DNA of 51,474 nucleotides from Jatrophihabitans sp. (GTDB lineage Bacteria; Actinomycetota; Actinomycetes; Mycobacteriales; Jatrophihabitantaceae): NCBI GenBank assembly GCA_036399055.1, contig DASWNX010000005.1, positions 1 to 51,474 of the forward strand, read 5' to 3'. Shown piece by piece: positions 41,681 to 51,474 of this stretch (position 1 is its first letter; each line of letters starts with the position of its first letter). The notes under the pieces were generated by a model. It saw only the letters and a program-made list of their open reading frames with translations, ran no database searches and was not told where the DNA came from. The position numbers and the translations under genes were made by a program.

Positions 41681-42220
41681 ATGTCAGGTCGCGCCCGCCC
41701 AGTGGTCATCGTCGGCAACCCGGTTCTGCACGCTCCCGCCGCTCAGGTCACCGAGTTCGACCAGGCGCTGGCGGCCCTCATCGAGGACATGTTCGCCACC
41801 ATGTACGTGGCCGAGGGGGTCGGGCTGGCCGCGACCCAGATCGGCGTCGGGCTGGCGGTGTTCGTCTATGACTGCCACGACCACGAGGACGTCCAGCACA
41901 AGGGTCACCTGGTGAACCCCCGCGTCATCGCAACCGCCGGCCCCGAGGACAAGAGTGACGAGGGCTGCCTGTCGGTGCCCGGCCCGTACGCCCCGGTGGC
42001 CCGGCCCTTTCAGGTCACGGTCGCCGGGCAGGATTTGCGTGGTGAGCCGAGCGTGGTCACCGGCACCGGCTTTCTGGCCCGCTGCCTGATGCACGAGACC
42101 GAGCACCTGGCCGGCACCCTCTACATCGACCACCTGAACAGGCGCCGGCGCAACCGGCTGCTGCAAGAGATCGAGCCGTTCCCGTGGAACGGGCCGCTTC
42201 CCGAGGTGCTGCCATCCTGA
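41681..42220 (+). CDS. def: Peptide deformylase
   Basis: 179 aa. All three PDF motifs are present: GVGLAATQIG, EGCLSVPG (metal Cys) and CLMHETEHLAGTLY (HExxH; Glu-His for the usual Asp-His). It removes the formyl group from nascent proteins. The C-terminus is extended by RRRRNRLLQEIEPFPWNG. It is convergent with asd. Confidence 0.94.
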   Translation: MSGRARPVVIVGNPVLHAPAAQVTEFDQALAALIEDMFATMYVAEGVGLAATQIGVGLAVFVYDCHDHEDVQHKGHLVNPRVIATAGPEDKSDEGCLSVPGPYAPVARPFQVTVAGQDLRGEPSVVTGTGFLARCLMHETEHLAGTLYIDHLNRRRRNRLLQEIEPFPWNGPLPEVLPS

Positions 42221-42248
42221 GCGCCGCCGCGCCCGGACAGCGGCCTGG

Positions 42249-44602
<2,354 letters not shown>

Positions 44603-44732
44603 CGTCTTCCTCCAGACAGGCGTCCCCGGCGAACGGTGACCGGGCAAGTCTAATCGGGCGCAGACAGCGCCTGCCCCCGTTGAGCCGCCTCAGTTTCTGG
44701 GCGATCAGGTCAAACCGGCGGACCGCGATGGA

Positions 44733-46082
44733 TCAGAGAGCCGCGGCGAAAGCCTGCTCCACGATGTCCAGGCCCTCGCTCAGCAGCTCGTCGCCGATGG
44801 CCAGGGGCGGCAGCAGCCGCAACACGTTGCCATAGGTGCCGGCCGTCAGCGTCACCAGCCCCTGCGAGTGGCAGTGGGCGTTGACCTTGCCGGTCAGGGC
44901 GCTGTCAGGAGTCAGGTCGCCGGCCCCGGCGACCAGTTCGATCGCCAGCATCGCGCCCCGGCCGCGGATGTCGCCGATCTGCTCGTACTTGGCCGCCAGC
45001 TGCTGCAACCGGGGCATCACCAGCGCCTGGATCTGCCTGGCCCGGGCGTTGAGGTCATCGGCCTTCATGGTCTCGATGGCGCCCAGCGCTGCGGCGCAGG
45101 CCACCGGGTTGCCGCCGTAGGTGCCGCCCAGGCCCCCGGCATGCACCGAGTCCATCACCTCGGCCCGGCCGGTCAGCCCTGACAGCGGCAGCCCGCCGGC
45201 GATGCCCTTGGCGGTGGTGACCAGGTCGGGCGCCACGCCCTCGAACTCAGAGGCGAACCAGTCCCCGGTGCGGCAGAACCCGGTCTGGATCTCATCGGCG
45301 ATGAACAGGATGCCGTGCTCGGAGCACCAGTCCGCGACCCGGCGGACGAAGCCGGGCGCCGGCACGATGAAGCCGCCCTCGCCCTGGATCGGCTCCAGGA
45401 GCACCGCGGCGGTGTTGTCCTCGCCGATCTGGGCGTGCACCTGGCTGACGAACTGCTCGAAAGCCTCGTCGGCGCAGTTCTCCGGCCCGGTCGGCCACCG
45501 GAACGGATAGGCCATCGGCACCCGGTAGATCTCGTTGGCGAAGGGGCCGAACCGGTGCTTGTACGGCATGTTCTTCGCGGTCAGGGCCATCGTCAGGTTC
45601 GTCCGGCCGTGGTAGGCGTGGTCGAAGGCCACCACCGCCTGGCGGCCGGTGAACGAGCGGGCCACCTTCACCGCGTTCTCGACCGCCTCGGCGCCGGAGT
45701 TGAACAGCGCCGAGCGCTTGTCATGGCTGCCCGGAGTCAGCTCGTTGAGCGCCTCGGCGACCGCCAGGTACTCCTCGTACGGGGTGACCATGAAGCAGGT
45801 GTGGGTGAAGTCGGCGGCCTGGGCCCGGATCTGCTCGACGACCCGCGGCGCGGAGTTGCCGACCGTGGTCACCGCGATGCCGGAGCCGAAGTCGATCAGC
45901 TGGTTGCCGTCGACGTCGACCAGGACGCCGCCGGCGGCCCGCTCGACGTAGACAGGCAGCCCGGTGCTGACCCCGGCCGACACCGCGCTGAGCTTGCGCC
46001 GGTGCAGCTCGGCCGACCGGGGCCCTGGAATCGCGGTCTTGAGCACTCGCCGCTGCTCGATCATGGGGCGGCCTTCGGTCAT
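44733..46082 (-). CDS. gabT: 4-aminobutyrate aminotransferase
   Basis: 449 aa, class III PLP aminotransferase. The PLP lysine is in LVTTAKGIAGGLPLS; the cofactor motifs FNSGAEAVENAVK and LFIADEIQTGFCRTG are intact. It transfers the amino group of GABA to 2-oxoglutarate, giving succinate semialdehyde. GGAGACCGCG precedes ATG 46082. It lies 55 bp after the aldehyde dehydrogenase gene in the same direction, forming a GABA unit. Confidence 0.93.
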   Translation of the reverse strand: MTEGRPMIEQRRVLKTAIPGPRSAELHRRKLSAVSAGVSTGLPVYVERAAGGVLVDVDGNQLIDFGSGIAVTTVGNSAPRVVEQIRAQAADFTHTCFMVTPYEEYLAVAEALNELTPGSHDKRSALFNSGAEAVENAVKVARSFTGRQAVVAFDHAYHGRTNLTMALTAKNMPYKHRFGPFANEIYRVPMAYPFRWPTGPENCADEAFEQFVSQVHAQIGEDNTAAVLLEPIQGEGGFIVPAPGFVRRVADWCSEHGILFIADEIQTGFCRTGDWFASEFEGVAPDLVTTAKGIAGGLPLSGLTGRAEVMDSVHAGGLGGTYGGNPVACAAALGAIETMKADDLNARARQIQALVMPRLQQLAAKYEQIGDIRGRGAMLAIELVAGAGDLTPDSALTGKVNAHCHSQGLVTLTAGTYGNVLRLLPPLAIGDELLSEGLDIVEQAFAAAL

Positions 46083-46137
46083 CGCGGTCTCCAGGTGGTG
46101 AGGCTTAGCTGATTCTAGGACCGCGGTGAGGGCTCGG

Positions 46138-47568
46138 TCAGAAATCGATGTTGTGCATGACGTGCTTGATCCGGGTGTAGTCCTCCAGGCCGTACATCGA
46201 CAGGTCCTTGCCGTAGCCGGAGTGCTTGAAACCGCCGTGCGGCATCTCGGCCACCAGCGGGATGTGGGTGTTCACCCAGACGCAGCCGAAGTCCAGCCGG
46301 CGCGAGACCCGCATCGCGCGGCCATGGTCGCGGGTCCACACCGAGGACGCCAGGCCGTACTCGACGCCGTTGGCCCACCGGATCGCCTCGTCCTCGTCGG
46401 TGAAGGACTGCACCGTGATGACCGGGCCGAAGATCTCGGTCTGGATCTGCTCGTCGTCCTGGCGCAGCCCCGACAGCACCGTCGGGGAGTAGAAGTAGCC
46501 GGCCTCGCCCTGCCGGCTGCCGCCGGTCAGCACCGAGGCGTGGTCGGGCAGCCGGTCGACCAGCCCGGACACGTGGCTGAGCTGGTTGGCGTTGTTCAAC
46601 GGCCCGTACAGCACGTCGGAGTCATCGGCGGCGCCGGTCTTGGTCGACTTGGCCTGCTCGGCCAGCGCCGCGGCGAACTCCTCGGCGAAGCCGGCCCTGG
46701 CCAGCACCCGGGTCGCGGCCGTGCAGTCCTGGCCGGCGTTGAAGTAACCGGCCATCGCGATCGCCTCGGCGGCGGCCTCGACGTCGACGTCGTCGAAGAC
46801 CAGCACCGGGGCCTTGCCGCCCAGCTCCAGGTGCACCCGCTTGAGGTCGCGGGCCGCCTCCTCGGCGACCTGGATGCCGGCCCGGACCGACCCGGTGATC
46901 GACACCATCGCCGGCGTGGGGTGTGAGAACAGCGCCCGGCCGGTGTCCCGGTCGCCGCACAAGACGTTGAACACGCCGGGCGGGAAGAACTCCGCCGCGA
47001 TCTCGGCCATCAACACCGCCGAGGCCGGCGTGGTGTCCGACGGCTTGAGGACCACGGTGTTGCCCGCGGCCAGCGCCGGCGCGAACTTCCACACCGCCAT
47101 CATCATCGGGTAGTTCCAGGGGACCACCTGACCGCACACCCCGACCGGCTCGCGCCGGACGTAGGAGGTGTGGCCGGCCATGTACTCCCCCGCCGAGCGG
47201 CCCTCCAGCACCCGGGCCGCGCCGGCGAAGAACCGGATCTGGTCCACCATCGGCGGGACCTCCTCGGTACGCGTCATCGCGATGGGCTTGCCGGTGTTCT
47301 CGCTCTCCACCGCGATGATCTCCTCGGCCCGCGACTCGATCGCGTCGGCGAACTTCAGCAGCGCCTGCTGCCGCTCGCTGGGCGTGGTGTCGCGCCAGGT
47401 CTCAAACGCCGTGGCGGCCGCCCGGTAGGCCCGGTCGACGTCCTCAGGCCCCGACAGCGGCGAGTTGAGGTAGACCTGCCCGGTGGCGGGATTGGTCACG
47501 TCCAGGGTGCGTCCGTCGGCGGCCGGAACCTGCTCGCCGTTGATGAAGTTGGTTAGCGAGCGCGTCAT
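46138..47568 (-). CDS. Gamma-aminobutyraldehyde dehydrogenase
   Basis: 476 aa, NAD-dependent aldehyde dehydrogenase. Catalytic Cys in [15 protein letters not shown], Glu in [14 protein letters not shown], and [16 protein letters not shown] as cofactor loop. The combination resembles PatD/KauB enzymes that oxidise 4-aminobutanal from putrescine to GABA, which GabT then uses. The ATG at 47568 follows GGAAAGG. Betaine aldehyde dehydrogenase is an alternative. Confidence 0.85.
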   Translation of the reverse strand: MTRSLTNFINGEQVPAADGRTLDVTNPATGQVYLNSPLSGPEDVDRAYRAAATAFETWRDTTPSERQQALLKFADAIESRAEEIIAVESENTGKPIAMTRTEEVPPMVDQIRFFAGAARVLEGRSAGEYMAGHTSYVRREPVGVCGQVVPWNYPMMMAVWKFAPALAAGNTVVLKPSDTTPASAVLMAEIAAEFFPPGVFNVLCGDRDTGRALFSHPTPAMVSITGSVRAGIQVAEEAARDLKRVHLELGGKAPVLVFDDVDVEAAAEAIAMAGYFNAGQDCTAATRVLARAGFAEEFAAALAEQAKSTKTGAADDSDVLYGPLNNANQLSHVSGLVDRLPDHASVLTGGSRQGEAGYFYSPTVLSGLRQDDEQIQTEIFGPVITVQSFTDEDEAIRWANGVEYGLASSVWTRDHGRAMRVSRRLDFGCVWVNTHIPLVAEMPHGGFKHSGYGKDLSMYGLEDYTRIKHVMHNIDF

Positions 47569-47743
47569 TGCGTACCTTTCCAGGGCTTTCCAGCGTGCGA
47601 GACAACGATTTCAGTACCTGTTCTACCTTTTCACGACGAGAACGCCAAGTGGTGTGGCGGTCGGGCTCAGACACTCGGCGCAGGGCATACCGGGCGCGCT
47701 TTAGGGCGCAGCCGCGCCGCCCGGATACACTTCGTCGGCGACA

Positions 47744-47761
47744 GCGCCGCAAAAACGGCGC
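47744..47761 (+). promoter_or_regulatory. Hairpin in the leader of the surface-sugar operon
   Basis: GCGCCG (47744-47749) and CGGCGC (47756-47761) form a 6-bp stem with loop CAAAAA. TACACT just upstream (47734-47739 area) fits a -10, so the hairpin would be near the 5' end of the transcript. The role is unknown. Confidence 0.4.
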
Positions 47762-47800
47762 CAAGAATGTGCCCAGACTGCTCCGGATCGGATCTATCGA

Positions 47801-49015
47801 ATGTCAACCGACTCTCCCGTCAGCGCCTTCGACTTCGATGTCGTCGTCGTCGGCGGCGGCGGCCACGTGGGCCTGCCACTCGCGATCGCCTTCGCCGACC
47901 GGGGGTTGCGAGTCGGCATCTACGACCTGAACGAGCTGGCGGTCAAGACCATCCTCTCCGGAGAGCTGCCCTTCCGTGAGGACGGCGCCACCGAGGTGCT
48001 GCAGCGGGTGCTGGCGGCCGGCCGGCTCGAAGCCACCGTCGACGCCAGCGTGGTCAGCCGCGGCGAGCACATCGTGGTGGTGATCGGCACGCCGGTCGAC
48101 GAGCACCTGAACCCCGACCCGCATGCGGTGCCGCGGGCGCTGGACGAGTGCAAGCAGCACTTTCGGCCCGGTCAGCTGCTGGTGCTGCGCAGCACCGTCT
48201 ACCCCGGCGTCACCCAGCGGGTCGAGAAGTTGCTGGCCGCCGAGGGCATCGACGTCGACGTCGCCTTCTGCCCCGAGCGCATCGCCGAGGGCAAGGCGAT
48301 GGAAGAGCTGTTCTCACTGCCCCAGATCGTCTCGGCGCGCACTCCCGAGGTGCTCACCCGGGCCGGCGCGCTGTTCGCCAACCTGACCAGCAGCATCGTC
48401 GAGCTCACGCCGGAGGAGGCGGAGCTGGCCAAGCTGTTCACCAACACCTGGCGCTACATCAAGTTCGCCGCGGCGAACCAGTTCTACGTGATGGCCAACG
48501 ACCAGGGACTGGACTTCGACCGGATCCGCGGCGCGCTGGCGCACGACTACCCGCGGGCCTCGGACATGCCCGGCGCAGGTTTCGCCGCCGGGCCGTGCCT
48601 GTTCAAGGACACCATGCAGCTGGCGGCCTTCACCGACAACTCCTTCATCCTCGGCCACTCGGCGATGCTGGTGAATGAGGGCCTGCCGCTCTACCTGGTG
48701 TCGAAGCTGGAGGCCAAGTACGACCTGGACAACCTGCGGGTCGGCATCCTGGGCATGGCGTTCAAGGGCGAGAGCGACGACATCCGGTCGAGCCTGTCCT
48801 ACAAGCTCAAGCGGATCCTGGAGTTCCGGGCCAAGCAGGTGCTGTGCACCGACCCGTACGTCACCGTCGACGCCAACCTGGAGTCGCTGGAGCATGTGCT
48901 GGCCAATGTCGACCTGTTGATCATCGGCGCGCCGCACAAGCAGTACCGCGACCTGGACACCAGCCTGCCGGTGGCCGACGTCTGGAACCTGCTCGGACAG
49001 GGCACCGTCGTATGA
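47801..49015 (+). CDS. UDP-glucose/GDP-mannose-type nucleotide-sugar dehydrogenase
   Basis: 404 aa. The NAD loop is VVVGGGGHVGLPLAIAFADR, STVYPGVTQRVEKLL is typical of the family, and the catalytic Cys is in GFAAGPCLFKDTMQL; the C-terminal domain includes ILGMAFKGESDDIRSS. The family oxidises a nucleotide sugar to its uronic acid; WecC-like (UDP-ManNAc) is the closest functional class by feel. Its stop overlaps the first ATGA of the 80-bp repeats. Confidence 0.88.
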   Translation: MSTDSPVSAFDFDVVVVGGGGHVGLPLAIAFADRGLRVGIYDLNELAVKTILSGELPFREDGATEVLQRVLAAGRLEATVDASVVSRGEHIVVVIGTPVDEHLNPDPHAVPRALDECKQHFRPGQLLVLRSTVYPGVTQRVEKLLAAEGIDVDVAFCPERIAEGKAMEELFSLPQIVSARTPEVLTRAGALFANLTSSIVELTPEEAELAKLFTNTWRYIKFAAANQFYVMANDQGLDFDRIRGALAHDYPRASDMPGAGFAAGPCLFKDTMQLAAFTDNSFILGHSAMLVNEGLPLYLVSKLEAKYDLDNLRVGILGMAFKGESDDIRSSLSYKLKRILEFRAKQVLCTDPYVTVDANLESLEHVLANVDLLIIGAPHKQYRDLDTSLPVADVWNLLGQGTVV

Positions 49016-49185
49016 GCGAGCATCGCAGGCGCGCAGCGCCGAGGAGCGGAGCGAATACAGCGATGAGCGCTCGCGCGAAGAGCAGGCAAGCATGAGCGAG
49101 CATCGCAGGCGCGCAGCGCCGAGGAGCGGAGCGAAGACAGCGATGAGCGCTCGCGCGAAGAGCAGGCAAGCATGAGCGAGCAAGC
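49012..49185 (+). repeat. 80-bp tandem repeat encoding coupled mini-ORFs
   Basis: Two copies of an 80-bp unit (49012-49091, 49092-49171) differ at one base, followed by a 14-nt start of a third (atgagcgagcaagc). Each full copy is a 27-codon ORF (MSEHRRRAAPRSGANTAMSA followed by RAKSRQA). Its TGA overlaps the ATG of the next unit in ATGA, and the third makes MSEQA before overlapping the glycosyltransferase ATG. The chain begins at the dehydrogenase stop. Unit length 80 equals 28 codons minus the 4-nt overlap. Confidence 0.9.
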
Positions 49186-49965
49186 ATGAGTTTGGCGATC
49201 TCGGTTGTCATCCCCGCCTACAACGAGGGTGAGAACATCATCCCGGTGCTGGACCGGATCTTCGACGCGGTCGAGTCCGAGTGCGAGATCCTGGTCGTGG
49301 TCGACTTCGAAGAGGACACCACGGTGCCGGTGCTGCGGGACTACGCCGAGCGCGAGCCGCGGCTGCACACCCTGATCAGCGACTACGGCCGCGGGCCGGC
49401 GAACGCGATCCGCTACGGCATCGACCAGGTCAAGACCCCCGTCGTGGTGGTCACCATGGCCGACGGCAGCGACGACCCCCGCCAGATCGACGAGCTGGCT
49501 CGGCTGGTGGACCGTGGCGTGGTGGTGGCGGCGGCCTCCCGGTACTCCGCCGGTGGACAGCAGGTCGGCGGCCCGATGTTCAAGTCGCTGCTGTCCAAGA
49601 CCGCCGGTCGGTCCTTGGGCGCCCTGGGCCGGGTCGGCACCCGAGACGCCACCAACAGCTTCAAGGCCTTCTCCACCGAGTTCATCCGCGAGGTCGGCAT
49701 CGACAGCCGCAGCGGCTTCGAGATCGGCCTGGAGTTGACCGCCAAGGCCCGCAGGCTGCGCCGCCCGGTCGCCGAGGTGCCCACCATCTGGCTCGACCGG
49801 ACGCTCGGCGAGTCGAACTTCAAACTGGCCGCCTGGATACCGCGATACCTGCGGTGGTACCGGTTCGCCTTCGGACCGCCGCTGACCAAGGAGCAGGTCG
49901 CGCGCGCCGCGGCAGCCATCGCCCAGCAGAACAACAAACCGACAAAGGGAAAGCAGAACTCGTGA
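49186..49965 (+). CDS. Family 2 glycosyltransferase
   Basis: 259 aa. SVVIPAYNEGENIIPVLDRI is the GT2 N-terminus; VVVTMADGSDDP holds the DxD-like motif. No membrane helix is apparent, so it is similar to dolichol-phosphate-mannose-synthase-like enzymes in the cytosol. It is downstream of the 80-bp repeat relay and overlaps the epimerase start by GTGA. Confidence 0.87.
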   Translation: MSLAISVVIPAYNEGENIIPVLDRIFDAVESECEILVVVDFEEDTTVPVLRDYAEREPRLHTLISDYGRGPANAIRYGIDQVKTPVVVVTMADGSDDPRQIDELARLVDRGVVVAAASRYSAGGQQVGGPMFKSLLSKTAGRSLGALGRVGTRDATNSFKAFSTEFIREVGIDSRSGFEIGLELTAKARRLRRPVAEVPTIWLDRTLGESNFKLAAWIPRYLRWYRFAFGPPLTKEQVARAAAAIAQQNNKPTKGKQNS

Positions 49966-51017
49966 GCGCGAATTCCTCGCAGGACCAGGCAGCACAACAG
50001 AAGGTCATGGTCTCCGGCTCAGCCGGATTCATCGGTGGTTACGTGGTCGAGGAGCTGCTCCGCCGCGGCTACTCGGTGGTCGGTATCGACAACTACTCCA
50101 AGTACGGTCCGGTGAAGAAGTCCTACGACGACCACCCCGACTACCACTTCGTCGAGGGCGACGCTCGCGACGTCGAGTTGATGACCGAGCTGCTGTCTGA
50201 CTGCGACCATTTTATCGCCGGAGCGGCCCTGATCGGCGGCATCTCCTACTTCCACGCCTACGCCTATGACCTGCTGGCGACCAATGAGCGGATCATGGCC
50301 TCCTCCTGCGACGCCGCGATCGCCGCCCACCAGAACGGCAAGCTCAAGAAGGTCACCTACCTGTCGTCGTCGATGGTGTTCGAGTCCACCGAGCACTGGC
50401 CGTCCAAGGAAGGCGACGAGCGCAAGATCCCACCGCCGCTGTCCTCCTACGGCTTCCAGAAGCTGGCCGTGGAGTACTTCGCCAAGGCCGCCTGGGACCA
50501 GTACCAGCTGCCTTACACGGTGATCCGCCCGTTCAACTGCGTGGGCATCGGCGAGGGCCGCGCGCTCGGTGACGTCGAGATCGCCTCGGGCAACGTCAAG
50601 CTGGCGATGAGCCACGTGGTCCCCGACCTCGTGCAGAAGATCGTCAAGGGCCAGGACCCGCTGCACATCCTGGGTGAGGGCAACCAGATCAGGCACTACA
50701 CCTACGGCGGCGACCTGGCCAAGGGAATCGTCGAGTGCATGTCCTCCGACGCCGCGCTCAACAACGACTTCAACATCTCGACTCCCGAGAGCACCAGTGT
50801 CCGGGAGTTGGCCGCGGTGATCTGGAAGAAGATCAAGGGCGACGTCCCGCTGAACCTGGTCTGCGACGAGGCCTACGAGTACGACGTGCAGAAGCGGGTT
50901 CCGGACGTGACCAAGGCCAAGGAGGTGCTCGGTTTCGAGTGCACCACCAGCCTGGACGTGATGCTGGACGAGGTCATCCCATGGGTCACCGAAGCCGTAA
51001 ATGACGGCCGGCTGTAA
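49962..51017 (+). CDS. NAD-dependent nucleotide-sugar epimerase/dehydratase
   Basis: 351 aa, extended SDR. The NAD motif is VSGSAGFIGGYVVEELLRRG, and the catalytic site is YLSSSMVFES with SSYGFQKLAVEYF (YxxxK). It probably acts on the sugar made by the dehydrogenase nearby. GTG 49962 overlaps the glycosyltransferase stop. The reading frame extends upstream inside the glycosyltransferase gene, which is why the start is set here. Confidence 0.9.
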   Translation: MSANSSQDQAAQQKVMVSGSAGFIGGYVVEELLRRGYSVVGIDNYSKYGPVKKSYDDHPDYHFVEGDARDVELMTELLSDCDHFIAGAALIGGISYFHAYAYDLLATNERIMASSCDAAIAAHQNGKLKKVTYLSSSMVFESTEHWPSKEGDERKIPPPLSSYGFQKLAVEYFAKAAWDQYQLPYTVIRPFNCVGIGEGRALGDVEIASGNVKLAMSHVVPDLVQKIVKGQDPLHILGEGNQIRHYTYGGDLAKGIVECMSSDAALNNDFNISTPESTSVRELAAVIWKKIKGDVPLNLVCDEAYEYDVQKRVPDVTKAKEVLGFECTTSLDVMLDEVIPWVTEAVNDGRL

Positions 51018-51035
51018 CCGCCCGCGCACCCCGTC

Positions 51036-51474
51036 GTGCCCCCGGCCGACGCTCCGGGTCGGTTAGGCCGCCCAGCTGATCCGGAGAAAGCCGAGCCGGC
51101 CGAGCCGCAGCCGGTCGATCCGCAGCCGGTCGATCCGCAGCTGGTGGGAACTGCGGATCTGAAGCCGGTCGAGGCTGATCGACCGGCTCAGGCCGATGCC
51201 GGCGGGTCGGCGTCCGGCCGGCGGCGACCGCGGCTGTCGCACCGCCACATCGAGCTGCTGGCAGCCCTCGGCGCGTTGATATTCACCGCGCTGGTGTGCG
51301 GTTACCGGGTGTCGGTGGCGCGCACCGCCCGCTACCCGGGCCACGCCGACCCGGCCTTCACCTTCGGGGTGGCCCAGAGCATTCACGCCGGACGCGGCCC
51401 GAACATCGACTACGTGTGGCACTTCCTGGTGCCCGACACCCCGCTGCGCCACTACGCCTTCGACTACTGGCTGC
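51036..51474 (+). CDS. Membrane protein, possible glycosyltransferase, N-terminal part
   Basis: Open to the right edge (146 codons). The N-terminal region is Pro/Asp/Glu-rich with PVDPQPVDPQ from a duplicated 15-bp unit, then basic (SGRRRPRLSHRH), then one membrane helix (LLAALGALIFTALVCGYRVS). The following VARTARYPGHADPAFTFGVA resembles the first periplasmic loop of multi-pass glycosyltransferases. GTG 51036 is the first plausible start after the epimerase stop; no ribosome site is visible. Confidence 0.55.
   Translation, partial: MPPADAPGRLGRPADPEKAEPAEPQPVDPQPVDPQLVGTADLKPVEADRPAQADAGGSASGRRRPRLSHRHIELLAALGALIFTALVCGYRVSVARTARYPGHADPAFTFGVAQSIHAGRGPNIDYVWHFLVPDTPLRHYAFDYWL

Overview
The window is high-GC actinobacterial chromosome (GTG/TTG starts, few T-tract terminators, WhiB, Crp, MarP, PonA2, Ms1-type locus). 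From memory, the core gene order from about 1 to 30,420 follows Mycobacterium tuberculosis Rv3660c-Rv3683: ssd, HAD phosphatase, [Ms1/MTS2823 sRNA locus], Rv3662c-like, acs, Rv3669-like, ephE-like, marP, NUDIX, nth, Rv3675-like, crp, MBL hydrolase, RidA, two ArsA/GET3-type ATPases, whiB4-like, ponA2-like, YqeY, metallophosphoesterase. The organism is an actinomycete, possibly near Frankiales/Jatrophihabitantales; the species cannot be fixed from the sequence alone.

Layout. (1) 1-3,510: end of a Flp-pilus type locus (tadA start, ssd), an HAD phosphatase, a structured intergenic region that is probably an Ms1-like RNA, and two conserved proteins. (2) 3,613-12,100: an amino-sugar/peptidoglycan salvage cassette with murQ, a SIS deaminase, a DasR-like GntR regulator, nagA, a ROK kinase and a sugar ABC importer without its own ATPase. 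Three DasR-type (dre) palindromes lie in its two control regions. A 61-codon ORF inside the ABC operon keeps only the two ends of a second SIS isomerase. (3) 12,284-30,567: acs, a RelBE pair, then the conserved Rv3669-Rv3683-like block and tRNA-Pro(CGG). (4) 30,576-40,417: an accessory segment next to the tRNA with an EamA exporter, a broken NRPS adenylation/thioesterase remnant, a DUF899 protein, and a six-gene minus-strand operon encoding a haem-oxygenase-like diiron protein, three ATP-grasp ligases, an arginine-deiminase-like pentein and an MFS exporter. This operon looks like an undescribed small-peptide biosynthetic cluster and is the most interesting object in the window. (5) 40,774-47,568: RraA-like protein, peptide deformylase, asd-ask, and a GABA aminotransferase with an aminobutyraldehyde dehydrogenase. 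(6) 47,801-51,474: nucleotide-sugar dehydrogenase, family 2 glycosyltransferase, NAD-dependent epimerase and the start of a membrane protein, a likely cell-surface glycan cluster. An 80-bp tandem repeat sits between its first two genes and encodes a chain of mini-ORFs linked by ATGA overlaps.

How the parts work together. MurQ, NagA, the kinase and the SIS deaminase would turn imported MurNAc/GlcNAc into fructose-6-phosphate, D-lactate, ammonia and acetate. The acs gene beside the dre sites could recover the acetate. MarP, PonA2, Crp and WhiB4 homologues form the usual cell-envelope and redox-stress neighbourhood. Many genes here have a TANNNT -10 hexamer 6-8 nt before the start codon, so leaderless transcripts are probably common.
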